From assembly GCF_003501885.1 (NCBI RefSeq), contig NZ_QWFA01000031.1, positions 1 through 37,390 on the forward strand: a stretch of 37,390 bases of DNA, read 5' to 3'. Made by a program: the position numbers and the translations under genes. Shown here piece after piece: positions 23,472 to 30,964 of the stretch. Origin of the DNA: Streptomyces globisporus (GTDB taxonomy: Bacteria > Actinomycetota > Actinomycetes > Streptomycetales > Streptomycetaceae). The notes beneath the pieces are model-generated. The model was not told the origin of the DNA and did no database searches. It saw only the letters and a program-made list of their open reading frames with translations. How positions within the stretch are numbered: the stretch's first letter is position 1; each line of letters begins with the position of its first letter.

Positions 23472-25871
23472 TCACTCGGTGCGCAGCCCCTCGGGGCGCA
23501 TCAGGCGCCACAGCGGCGGCAGCGACGCCAGCGTCACCAGTGCGATCAGCGCACCGCCGGCGCCCACCATCGGCCAGAACAGCCACCAGTCGGCGACCGA
23601 CTTGCTGATCATCCAGGCGAGCGTGGCGCCGAGCCCCAGGCCGCCCGCGACCGCCACCGCGAGGCCGAGCACCACCGGCACGGCGGTCTGCCACAGCACC
23701 GACCAGCCGAGCGTGGCGCGCCGGGTGCCGAAGGCGACCAGCACCGACAGCAGCCGCCTGCGCTCACGCAACTGCTCCAGCTGGGAGACCAGCATCGACG
23801 CGGCGATCAGCAGCAGCACCACGGTCGCCCCGACCTGGAGGCCCGTCTGCACACTGTCGTACTGACGGTCGCGCGCCACCGAGTTCAGCTCGACGAAGCG
23901 CACCCCGGGGTCGATCCCGATCGCCGTGTTGCGTACGTGCTCGGCGACGTCCGGCACGCTCTCGTCGACCCGGATCTGCGCGACGATCGTGGCGCCGGGC
24001 AGCTTGCCCGCGTCCAGCGCTCCGGTGGTCGCCATGATCCCGAAGTGGGTCTCGCCCATCGGGTCCTTGCGGCCCAGCACGGTCTCGGTGTCGGCGGGCA
24101 GCGTCCACCGGAACGGCTTCGCGCCCATGCCCTCGCCGATCAGGACGGTCTTGCCCTTGCGCGCCGTTCGGTCCACCCAGCCCGCCTGCTCCTTGTTGTC
24201 CGGGGGGTGGACGACGAAGGCGTCGCCGTCCTCGCACCGGTCGATCCGGGCCAGTTCGCGCAGGGTCGCGCAGGTGCCGACGGTCAGCGAGGTGGTGGGC
24301 TGCAACTCGTCGTCGGTGTACGTCCCGGGCTTGGTCGCGTACGCCTCCACCGAGCCGATCACCACCTCCACGCCCCGGGTGGCACGGAACTGTTCGATGG
24401 CGGAGGTGGCGGCCTCGCCCGTGACGTCCTCGGAGTACGCGGCGAACTGGGCCCGCGAGGGGTCCTGGCCGGTCACCTGGTGGAAGTCGGCGTTCATCGC
24501 GGCGAACAGCATCTGCAGGGCGATCGCCCCGGCCACCGCGACCGTCACCCCGCTGACCGCACGGGACGCGGCCCCGCTGCTCAACTGGAGCCGGCGGGTG
24601 GCGAGCTGCCAGGGCACCGGGCCGCCGCGCAGCCGGTTCACACAGGCCTCGACCAGCCAGGGCAGCAGCAGCGCGAGACCGACCAGCACCAGGACCGCGC
24701 CCGAGGCTATGGCGAAGGGGTTCACCGGCTCGTACCCGTTGGTGCGGCCCGTCACGGCGAGCACCGCGAGACCGGCCGCGGGCATCAGCAGCCGCCACCA
24801 GAGCCGGCGTCCCCGCTCGCGTCCCCGGCGTACGACGCCGAGCGGCTCGATCACCACGGACCGCATCGCGACCAGGGTGACGAGGACGGCGGTCAGGGGC
24901 ACCGCCACCACGATCAGGAGGGCGAGCCGGGGGTCGGGGACCAGGTCGGCGGGGAACGCGCTGACGTCCCAGATCTCCACCGAGCCGACGAACAACCGGC
25001 CCACCAGGAAGAACGCCAGACCGATCAGCAGCCCGAGCAGCGCGCCGAACATCGCCTCCCCGGCGGCGATCCGCCGGGTCGTCCGGATGTCCGCACCGAC
25101 CAGGCGCAGCGCGGCCAGCCGGCGGTCGCGGCGGTCGCCGCCGAAGCGCACGGCGGTGGCGATGAAGATCGCCACCGGCACCAGCAGTACGACGCAGACC
25201 ATGACGACGAGCACGATCAGCAGCGGCGGCAGGGGATCGCCCTCGCGGGAGTCCCCGTACCCGTCGATGCGGTGGCCGCCCTTCGCGGGCGTCAGGGTGT
25301 CGCTGCCCGCGTAGTAGAGGAGTTCATTGGGGGAGCGCAGCCCGGAGTCCCCGATCGTGCCCGTGATCTCGTACGGCAGCCGCTCGCGCAGCAGCTCGTT
25401 GCCCGGGTCGGCCAGCAGCTCCTTCAGCGCGGGGGAGACCACCATGGTGTCCGCCGCCGGGAAGCGGTCGACGCCCGGCGGCCGGACCGGCGCCGAACCG
25501 TCCGCGCGCATCAGATAACCGGCGACCGTCCGGTCCCGGTACTCGGAGGTGGCGTTGATCCGCACCACCGAGCTGTCCGACTTCGCGGCACGCGCGTCGG
25601 GCGAGTCGGAGATCCGCGGCTCGCTGCGGGCCTGTTCGCGAGCGTTCCGCTCGTCGAGCAGATGCGGTACGGAGGAGGCGAGCAGCAGCAGCGCCACACC
25701 GAGGCCGACGCCGACCGCGGTCAGCAGCGTACGGATCCAGCCCTCGCGGCCACCGGCGGCGGCGAACCGGACGCCGAGGCCGAGGTCGCGGAGGACGGCC
25801 GCGCCGCGCGAGGGCGGCTTCGGGCTCTCCGGTGCGGCGGCCGGGGCCGTGGGGGAGTCGAGCAGGGTCAT
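23472..25871 (-). CDS. ABC transporter permease, FtsX/MacB family
   Basis: This 799-residue membrane permease has the double FtsX layout. One helix near residue 55 is followed by a large extracytoplasmic loop (about 70-215), three helices (about 218-350), a middle pair (about 385-425), a second helix near 455, a second large loop (about 480-680) and three C-terminal helices. FtsX-domain motifs include RRDRRLAALRLVGADIRTTRRIAAGE and RERRRLLSVLVAFGTRRATLG. It pairs with the ATPase encoded upstream; ATG 25871 overlaps the ATPase stop by 4 nt (ATGA). Such systems export lipids, peptides or antibiotics or transmit signals, so the substrate is unknown. Control is likely by the PadR-type protein that opens the operon. 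Confidence 0.92.
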   Translation of the reverse strand: MTLLDSPTAPAAAPESPKPPSRGAAVLRDLGLGVRFAAAGGREGWIRTLLTAVGVGLGVALLLLASSVPHLLDERNAREQARSEPRISDSPDARAAKSDSSVVRINATSEYRDRTVAGYLMRADGSAPVRPPGVDRFPAADTMVVSPALKELLADPGNELLRERLPYEITGTIGDSGLRSPNELLYYAGSDTLTPAKGGHRIDGYGDSREGDPLPPLLIVLVVMVCVVLLVPVAIFIATAVRFGGDRRDRRLAALRLVGADIRTTRRIAAGEAMFGALLGLLIGLAFFLVGRLFVGSVEIWDVSAFPADLVPDPRLALLIVVAVPLTAVLVTLVAMRSVVIEPLGVVRRGRERGRRLWWRLLMPAAGLAVLAVTGRTNGYEPVNPFAIASGAVLVLVGLALLLPWLVEACVNRLRGGPVPWQLATRRLQLSSGAASRAVSGVTVAVAGAIALQMLFAAMNADFHQVTGQDPSRAQFAAYSEDVTGEAATSAIEQFRATRGVEVVIGSVEAYATKPGTYTDDELQPTTSLTVGTCATLRELARIDRCEDGDAFVVHPPDNKEQAGWVDRTARKGKTVLIGEGMGAKPFRWTLPADTETVLGRKDPMGETHFGIMATTGALDAGKLPGATIVAQIRVDESVPDVAEHVRNTAIGIDPGVRFVELNSVARDRQYDSVQTGLQVGATVVLLLIAASMLVSQLEQLRERRRLLSVLVAFGTRRATLGWSVLWQTAVPVVLGLAVAVAGGLGLGATLAWMISKSVADWWLFWPMVGAGGALIALVTLASLPPLWRLMRPEGLRTE

Positions 25872-26554
25872 ACGGAGTGCTCCAGATCCCGGGCCCGGCC
25901 GTCGCGCACGGTGACGTCACGGTCGGAGTAGGCGGCGACCCGGGCCTCGTGGGTCACCAGCACCACGGCCACGTTGGCGGACCGGGCGGCCTCGGTGAGC
26001 AGCTCCATCACCCGCTCACCGTTGAGCGAGTCCAGCGCGCCGGTCGGCTCGTCCGCGAAGATCACCTTCGGCGACCCGGCCAGCGCACGGGCCACGGCTA
26101 CCCGCTGGCCCTGCCCGCCGGAGACCTCGCCGGGACGCTTGGCACCGAGGTCGTCGACCTCCAGGCGCTCCATCCACTCCAGCGCGGTGCGCTCGGCGGC
26201 CCTGCGCTTCACGCCGTTGAGCCGCAGCGGCAGCGCGACGTTCTCCACACAGGTCAGCTCGGGGACGAGCTGGCCGAACTGGAAGACGAAGCCGAAGTCG
26301 CTCCGTCGCAGGGCGCTGCGCTCGGCGTCGGACATCGCGGACAGCTCGCGGCCCGCGTAGGTGATGGTGCCGGAGTCGGGCGTGATGATCCCGGCCAGGC
26401 AGTGCAGCAGGGTCGACTTGCCGGAGCCGGAGGGGCCCATCACGGCGACGACCTCTCCGGGGTGCACGGAGAACGACGCGCCGTCCAGGGCGGGCGTCGA
26501 ACCGTAGGTCTTGCGCAGGTCGTGCGCGGCGAGCAGGGAGCCTTCGGGAATCAC
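25868..26554 (-). CDS. ABC transporter ATP-binding protein (LolD/MacB type)
   Basis: This 228-residue ATPase energises the FtsX-type permease that follows. Walker A is GPSGSGKST (40-48), the Q-loop is near FQFGQLVPEL, the signature is VSGGQGQRVAVARAL, Walker B is VIFADEPTGALD, and the switch His lies in LVTHEARVA. GTG 26554 starts inside the stop of the padR-like gene (GTGA overlap), so the three genes are translationally coupled. Longer frames upstream belong to the overlapping regulator gene and should not be used. Confidence 0.94.
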   Translation of the reverse strand: MIPEGSLLAAHDLRKTYGSTPALDGASFSVHPGEVVAVMGPSGSGKSTLLHCLAGIITPDSGTITYAGRELSAMSDAERSALRRSDFGFVFQFGQLVPELTCVENVALPLRLNGVKRRAAERTALEWMERLEVDDLGAKRPGEVSGGQGQRVAVARALAGSPKVIFADEPTGALDSLNGERVMELLTEAARSANVAVVLVTHEARVAAYSDRDVTVRDGRARDLEHSV

Positions 26555-27075
26555 GGAGCCACCACCTTGGCGAGCTGGTCGAGACGGGCGGCGGTCAGTT
26601 CCAGCCAGCGCAGATCGGCTTCGAGGTGGAACAGGGCGTGGTCGCAGATCAGCTGGTCGGCGAGGTCGCCCTTGCGCTTGCGGTCGGTGAGGATGCGCAT
26701 CATCCGCAGATGCGCCGAGCGCTGGGTGTCCAGCAGGTCGGCGGCGCTGCGGTCGGTCAGCAGCGCGAGGACGACCTTGGTGTAGAGCGTCGACTGGAGG
26801 TAGGGCTCCGGCTTCTCGGGCTGCGCCAGCCACTGCGAGACATCGGTGATCCCGGCGTCGGTGATGGCGTACCGCTTGCGCTCGGGGCCTCCCTCGCTCT
26901 CGACGCCGTCGACCTCGACGAGTCCGTTCTTCAGGAGCCGGGACATCGTCGAGTAGACCTGGCCGTAGTGCAGCGGGCGGTCCTGGCCGAACTTCTCGTC
27001 GAAGGTCCGCTTCAGGTCGTAGCCGTGTCGGGGGCCGGACTCCAGGAGCCCGAGGAGGGTGTGACCGATAGACAT
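26551..27075 (-). CDS. PadR-family transcription regulator
   Basis: This 174-residue repressor-type regulator has a PadR winged helix (1-80: LLGLLESGPRHGYDLKRTF, then GQVYSTMSRLLKNGLVEV and ERKRYAITDAG) and a C-terminal Vir_act_alpha_C dimerisation helix bundle (about 90-174). ATG 27075 is chosen because a TACAGT -10 box ends 7 nt before it, giving a leaderless mRNA. The alternative start at 27141 would pass through the operator. It heads an operon with an ABC ATPase and permease; PadR regulators of such efflux pumps usually repress their own operon and respond to a pump substrate. Confidence 0.92.
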   Translation of the reverse strand: MSIGHTLLGLLESGPRHGYDLKRTFDEKFGQDRPLHYGQVYSTMSRLLKNGLVEVDGVESEGGPERKRYAITDAGITDVSQWLAQPEKPEPYLQSTLYTKVVLALLTDRSAADLLDTQRSAHLRMMRILTDRKRKGDLADQLICDHALFHLEADLRWLELTAARLDQLAKVVAP

Positions 27076-27082
27076 GAGGAGC

Positions 27083-27115
27083 ACTGTACACGGTGTGTAT
27101 ACCCCCGATGTATAC
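27083..27115 (-). promoter_or_regulatory. Leaderless promoter and operator of the PadR operon
   Basis: The minus-strand -10 box TACAGT (27088-27083) lies 7 nt before ATG 27075. Upstream, TACAC-GGT-GTGTA (27087-27099) and GTATAC-CCCCGAT-GTATAC (27097-27115) are overlapping inverted repeats that cover the -10 and the spacer. This fits autorepression by the PadR protein. Confidence 0.65.
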
Positions 27116-27122
27116 GCGTCCG

Positions 27123-27159
27123 AAAAGCGACCCCGGCCCATGGAGTGGGCCGGGGTCGC
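27123..27159 (-). terminator. Terminator of the RHH-SPFH operon
   Basis: A 14-bp perfect stem (27146-27159 and 27127-27140) with a 5-nt loop is followed on the minus strand by TTTT (27126-27123). It comes 5 nt after the RHH stop codon. Confidence 0.85.
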
Positions 27160-27163
27160 GGTC

Positions 27164-27451
27164 TCAGGGGGTCTCCTGGCCGCCGGTCCCGGGCGGGGCG
27201 TGCGGCTCCTCCGGCGGCTGCTTGGGCGGCCGCCCCCGCCGGGGGATCGGCCGCGCCGCCCCGGGCAGCCGCCCCGCCTCCGCGAGCGCCCGCCGCAGCA
27301 GGAACTCGATCTGCGCGTTGGCGCTGCGCAGTTCGTCGGAGGCCCAGCGGGCGAGTGCGTCGTGCACCGCGGGGTCCAGTCGCAGCAGCATCTGCTTGCG
27401 CTGCTGCGACCGGGACGCCGGCGTCCGCCGGGGAGGCGTCTGGTCGGTCAC
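27164..27451 (-). CDS. Ribbon-helix-helix DNA-binding protein
   Basis: This 95-residue protein has an Arc/CopG-like fold in residues about 15-60 (KQMLLRLDPAVHDALARWA, then SANAQIEFLLRRALAEAG). A basic strand for DNA-groove contacts precedes two helices. The C-terminal 35 residues are Pro/Arg-rich and probably disordered. Its GTG overlaps the stop of the SPFH gene by 4 nt (GTGA), so the two are co-translated. No toxin gene adjoins, so an antitoxin role is unlikely; it may regulate its own operon through the palindrome at 28458-28473, but this is inferred only from position. Confidence 0.85.
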   Translation of the reverse strand: MTDQTPPRRTPASRSQQRKQMLLRLDPAVHDALARWASDELRSANAQIEFLLRRALAEAGRLPGAARPIPRRGRPPKQPPEEPHAPPGTGGQETP

Positions 27452-28419
27452 TGGTAGAGGGTGCCCGTGTTGAGGACCGGCTGGGCGCTGCGGTCACCGC
27501 ACAGCACCACCATCAGATTGCTGACCATGGCTGCCTTCCGCTCGGAGTCCAGTTCCACGATGTCCTGCTCGGCGATCCGGTGCAGGGCCATCTCGACCAT
27601 GCCCACCGCGCCCTCGACGATCTGCTTGCGGGCCGCGACGACCGCGCCGGCCTGCTGGCGCTGGAGCATGGCGGAGGCGATCTCGGGGGCGTACGCGAGG
27701 TGGCTGAAGCGCGACTCGATGATCCGGACGCCCGCGGCCTGGACCCGGGCGGTCAGCTCGGCGGCCAGCTTCTCGGTGATCTCCTCCGCGTTGCCGCGCA
27801 GCGACAGTCCGTCCTCCTCGTGGGCGTCGTACGGGTACTCGATGGCGATGTGCCGGACGGCCGCCTCGGTCTGGGTGGCGACGAACTCCAGGAAGTCGTC
27901 GACCTCGAAGAGCGCCTGGGCGGTGTCCTCGACCTTCCAGACGACGATCGCGGCCAGCTCGATCGGGTTGCCGTAGGCGTCGTTGACCTTGAGGACGGCG
28001 GTCTCGTGGTTGCGGACGCGGGTGGAGATCTTCCGGCTGGAGGTCAGCGGGTTGATCCAGCGGAGCCCGTCGGTGCGGATGGTGCCGACGTACCGGCCGA
28101 AGAGCTGGATCACCCGGGCCTCGCCCGGAGCGACCATCTTCACACCGCTCATGCAGAAGAACGAGGTGATCACCAGGAGCACCCCGAGGATGAGGAGCGT
28201 GACGCCGACCGTGCCCGCGCCGTCTCCGTTCAGCACCGCGCCGCCGATGACGAGGCCGATCCCCGAGAACACCCCGATCACCGTCAGGAGCAGTCCGAGG
28301 CCGCCCGGGATCGCGTGCGCGACGACCTCCCTGACCTGCGGTGCGGGCATGTCGGGAGCGTCGATGGTGAGATCCGCCGCCGTGGTGTCCGGGCGGTGGT
28401 CGTCGTGCTGTTCGGTCAT
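27448..28419 (-). CDS. SPFH/Band 7 domain membrane protein
   Basis: This 323-residue protein has two membrane helices (about 38-90, [19 protein letters not shown] and [15 protein letters not shown]) followed by an SPFH domain (about 95-280): [58 protein letters not shown], then [22 protein letters not shown]. Such proteins form membrane-microdomain scaffolds related to stomatin and prohibitin. ATG 28419 has a GGGGGAT stretch upstream. It is the first gene of a two-gene operon with the ribbon-helix-helix protein, a pairing that is striking because a DNA-binding protein is translationally coupled to a membrane scaffold. Confidence 0.9.
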   Translation of the reverse strand: MTEQHDDHRPDTTAADLTIDAPDMPAPQVREVVAHAIPGGLGLLLTVIGVFSGIGLVIGGAVLNGDGAGTVGVTLLILGVLLVITSFFCMSGVKMVAPGEARVIQLFGRYVGTIRTDGLRWINPLTSSRKISTRVRNHETAVLKVNDAYGNPIELAAIVVWKVEDTAQALFEVDDFLEFVATQTEAAVRHIAIEYPYDAHEEDGLSLRGNAEEITEKLAAELTARVQAAGVRIIESRFSHLAYAPEIASAMLQRQQAGAVVAARKQIVEGAVGMVEMALHRIAEQDIVELDSERKAAMVSNLMVVLCGDRSAQPVLNTGTLYQ

Positions 28420-28457
28420 GGGATCCCCCGTTCGGCGCGGTATCGCACCACGCTAGC

Positions 28458-28473
28458 AATGTGATTACACATT
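28458..28473. promoter_or_regulatory. Palindromic operator upstream of the SPFH-RHH operon
   Basis: AATGTGATTACACATT is a perfect inverted repeat (6-bp arms, ATTA centre) 38 bp before the SPFH start. On the minus strand TAGCGT, a possible -10, begins 2 nt past it, so a bound protein would block transcription. It could also touch the divergent promoter at 28490-28521. Confidence 0.55.
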
Positions 28474-28489
28474 ACTGATTCTCGCAACC

Positions 28490-28521
28490 TTGTCCACCCC
28501 TGGGGAGTCGGTTCCTACAGT
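28490..28521 (+). promoter_or_regulatory. Possible promoter of the penicillin-binding protein gene
   Basis: TACAGT (28516-28521) is a good -10; TTGTCC (28490-28495) could be the -35, but the spacer is 20 bp. The leader would be about 130 nt. Confidence 0.4.
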
Positions 28522-28659
28522 GGCGGGTGCTGATTCTCACGTCCGTAAAAGGCTGGATCGCTTGTCTTTTGTCCCTGCTGTCGGTGTTAGCTGGCAGGTC
28601 TGAGCGAACAGAGGAAACCGAGCGAACCGGCCGAGCAGAGAAGCGGGAGCAACACACCA

Positions 28660-30888
28660 ATGGGTCGAGCGGATGCGCGACGAGCCCAGGCGCAGGAGTC
28701 GCGCCGGGCCGCGAAGAGCGGCGGCATACGCAGACTCTTCACGTGGAAGAAGCTGCTGGGCACGTTCTTCGGGATCGTCCTGCTGGGCATGGGCGCCTTC
28801 GGCGCGCTCTACCTGTACGTCGACGTCCCCGCCGCCAACGCCATGGCGGAGCGGCAGAGCAACGTCTACAAGTACAGCGACGGCACGGTCCTCGCCCGGA
28901 CCGGCAAGGGCGTGAACCGCCAGATCGTCGATCTGGACGAGGTGCCGAAGAAGGTCCAGCACGCCTTCGTCGCCGCCGAGAACAAGACCTTCTACAAGGA
29001 CCAGGGCGTCGACCTGAAGGGCACCACCCGCGGTCTCCTCAACACGGTCAGCGGCAAGGGCAAGCAGGGTGGCTCGACCATCACCCAGCAGTACGTGAAG
29101 AACTACTACCTGACGCAGGACCCCACCGTGAGCCGCAAGCTCAAGGAGCTGGTGATCTCGCTCAAGATCGACCAGCAGCTGTCCAAGGACCAGATCCTCG
29201 CCGGGTACATCAACACCGCCTACTACGGACGCGGCGCCAGCGGTATCCAGGCCGCCGCCCAGGCCTACTACGGCATCGACGCCAAGGACCTGAACGTCTC
29301 GCAGGGCGCCTACCTCGCCTCCCTCCTCCAGGCCCCCAGCCAGTACGACTGGAACTCCGCCACCCCCACCGGCAAGAAGCTGGTCAAGGAGCGCTGGGCC
29401 TACACGCTGCGCAACATGGTCGAGATGGACTGGCTGACCGAGGCCGAGAAGGCGAAGCTGAAGTTCGCCTACCCGCAGAAGCCGAAGCCGGCCGCGGGCA
29501 TGGAGGGCCAGACCGGCTATCTCGTCGAGGCGGCCAACAAGGAGCTGGAGAAGCAGGGCGTCTCCGCCGAGGACCGTGAAGCGGGCGGCTGGACCTTCAC
29601 CCTCACCGTCGACAAGAAGCGCCAGCAGGCGCTGGAGAAGGCGGTCGACGACCAGCTGGAGTCCAAGCTCGACCGCGAGGGCAGCAAGGTCGACGCGACC
29701 GTCCAGGCCGGCGCCACCTCCGTCGACCCGAAGACCGGCAAGGTCGTCGCGCTGTACGGCGGCGAGGACTACATCAAGCACTACATCAGCAACGCCACCC
29801 GCCAGGACTACCAGCCCGCCTCCACCTTCAAGCCCCTGGTGCTCGCCGCCGCCCTGGAGAACGAGTCGACGACCCAGGACGGCAGCCTGATCGGGCTCAA
29901 CACCATCTACGACGGCACGAGCAAGCGGCCCGTCGTCGGCAGCGACACCCCGTTCAGCCCGCAGAACCAGGACGACCGCAGCTACGGTCCGATCTCCGTC
30001 CAGAAGGCCATGAACAGCTCGGTCAACTCCGTGTTCGCCCAGATGATCGTGGACGTGACGCCGGCCAAGGCCAAGGAGACCGCGCTCGCCCTCGGCGTAC
30101 CGGACAAGAACTTCCCCGAGCGCCCCGCCGTGACCCTCGGCACCATGAACGCCTCGACCTGGGACATGGCCGGCGTCTACGCCACGCTCGACAACCACGG
30201 CCAGAAGGTCACCCCGCACATCCTCCAGTCCGCCGAGCACCGCGACCGCACGGTGAACCCCGAGAAGCCCAAGCGGGAGCAGGCCATCAGCCGCGCCTCC
30301 GCCGACACCGTGACCAAGGCGCTCACCGGGGTCGTCGACGCCGGTTCCGGGGGCGCTGCCAACAGCCCCGCCTACGACGCGGCGGCCAAGACCGGCACCT
30401 CCGAGAACAACAAGTCCGCCTGGTTCGCCGGGTACACCCCGGAACTGACCACGGTCGTGGCCCTCTTCGGCGAGGGCGACGGCGGCCGCAAGCAGGTCTC
30501 CCTGACCGGTACGGCCAACTCCGGCCGCGCCAGCGGCAGCGGCTTCCCGGCCCGGATCTGGGCCGACTACACCCTCGGCGCCCTCGGCGGCGGCTCGGAC
30601 AAGACGTTCGACCTCCAGGACGTCGAGCGCGGCGAGGTGCCCGCCCCGCCGACCCCGTCGGACACGCCCTCCGAGGAGCCCACCGAGCCCGAGGAGCCGA
30701 CCCCGTCGGACACGCCCTCCGAGACGCCGAGCGAGACGCCCAGCGAGACCCCGACCACTCCGGCCCCGCCGACCATCAGCCCGCCGGCCACCACGCCCCC
30801 CACCACCCCCGGGCTGCCGCCCCAGCCCGGGGAGGACGACGGCCAGCCGGGCGAACGGCCCGGCGGCAACGGTCTGCTGGGGCAGTGA
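28660..30888 (+). CDS. Class A penicillin-binding protein (transglycosylase/transpeptidase)
   Basis: This 742-residue bifunctional peptidoglycan synthase has a basic cytoplasmic tail and one membrane helix (about 31-55). The GT51 domain (about 75-260) has AAENKTFYKDQG (catalytic Glu107; the usual following Asp is Asn) and GGSTITQQYVKN. The transpeptidase domain has Ser388 and Lys391 in PASTFKPL, SVN (454-456), and KTG (577-579) in AKTGTSENN. The C-terminal tail (about 650-742) is Pro/Thr/Ser/Glu-rich and repetitive, common in Streptomyces enzymes and probably wall-spanning. ATG 28660 has GGGAG 10 nt upstream. It is divergent from the SPFH operon and ends at a strong terminator. Confidence 0.93.
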   Translation: MGRADARRAQAQESRRAAKSGGIRRLFTWKKLLGTFFGIVLLGMGAFGALYLYVDVPAANAMAERQSNVYKYSDGTVLARTGKGVNRQIVDLDEVPKKVQHAFVAAENKTFYKDQGVDLKGTTRGLLNTVSGKGKQGGSTITQQYVKNYYLTQDPTVSRKLKELVISLKIDQQLSKDQILAGYINTAYYGRGASGIQAAAQAYYGIDAKDLNVSQGAYLASLLQAPSQYDWNSATPTGKKLVKERWAYTLRNMVEMDWLTEAEKAKLKFAYPQKPKPAAGMEGQTGYLVEAANKELEKQGVSAEDREAGGWTFTLTVDKKRQQALEKAVDDQLESKLDREGSKVDATVQAGATSVDPKTGKVVALYGGEDYIKHYISNATRQDYQPASTFKPLVLAAALENESTTQDGSLIGLNTIYDGTSKRPVVGSDTPFSPQNQDDRSYGPISVQKAMNSSVNSVFAQMIVDVTPAKAKETALALGVPDKNFPERPAVTLGTMNASTWDMAGVYATLDNHGQKVTPHILQSAEHRDRTVNPEKPKREQAISRASADTVTKALTGVVDAGSGGAANSPAYDAAAKTGTSENNKSAWFAGYTPELTTVVALFGEGDGGRKQVSLTGTANSGRASGSGFPARIWADYTLGALGGGSDKTFDLQDVERGEVPAPPTPSDTPSEEPTEPEEPTPSDTPSETPSETPSETPTTPAPPTISPPATTPPTTPGLPPQPGEDDGQPGERPGGNGLLGQ
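30649..30723 (+). repeat. In-frame repeat in the penicillin-binding protein tail
   Basis: A 27-bp block is repeated exactly at 30649-30675 and 30697-30723 (48-bp period) and encodes PTPSDTPSE twice; shorter SETP copies follow. Such tracts can change length by slippage. Confidence 0.75.
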
Positions 30889-30904
30889 GGGCCTGACAGC
30901 ACGA

Positions 30905-30955
30905 AGGACATGAGGGAGGGGGCGGGCCGACGGCCCGCCCCCTCCCTCATGTCCT
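30905..30955. terminator. Bidirectional terminator between the PBP gene and the phosphatase gene
   Basis: A perfect 24-bp stem (30905-30928 and 30932-30955) with a 3-nt loop separates convergent genes. Confidence 0.9.
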
Positions 30956-30964
30956 GCAAGCGCC

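Noticed and set aside
27164..27451. Antitoxin of a toxin-antitoxin pair
   Set aside because: The ribbon-helix-helix fold fits an antitoxin, but the coupled gene encodes an SPFH membrane protein and no small toxin gene is adjacent.
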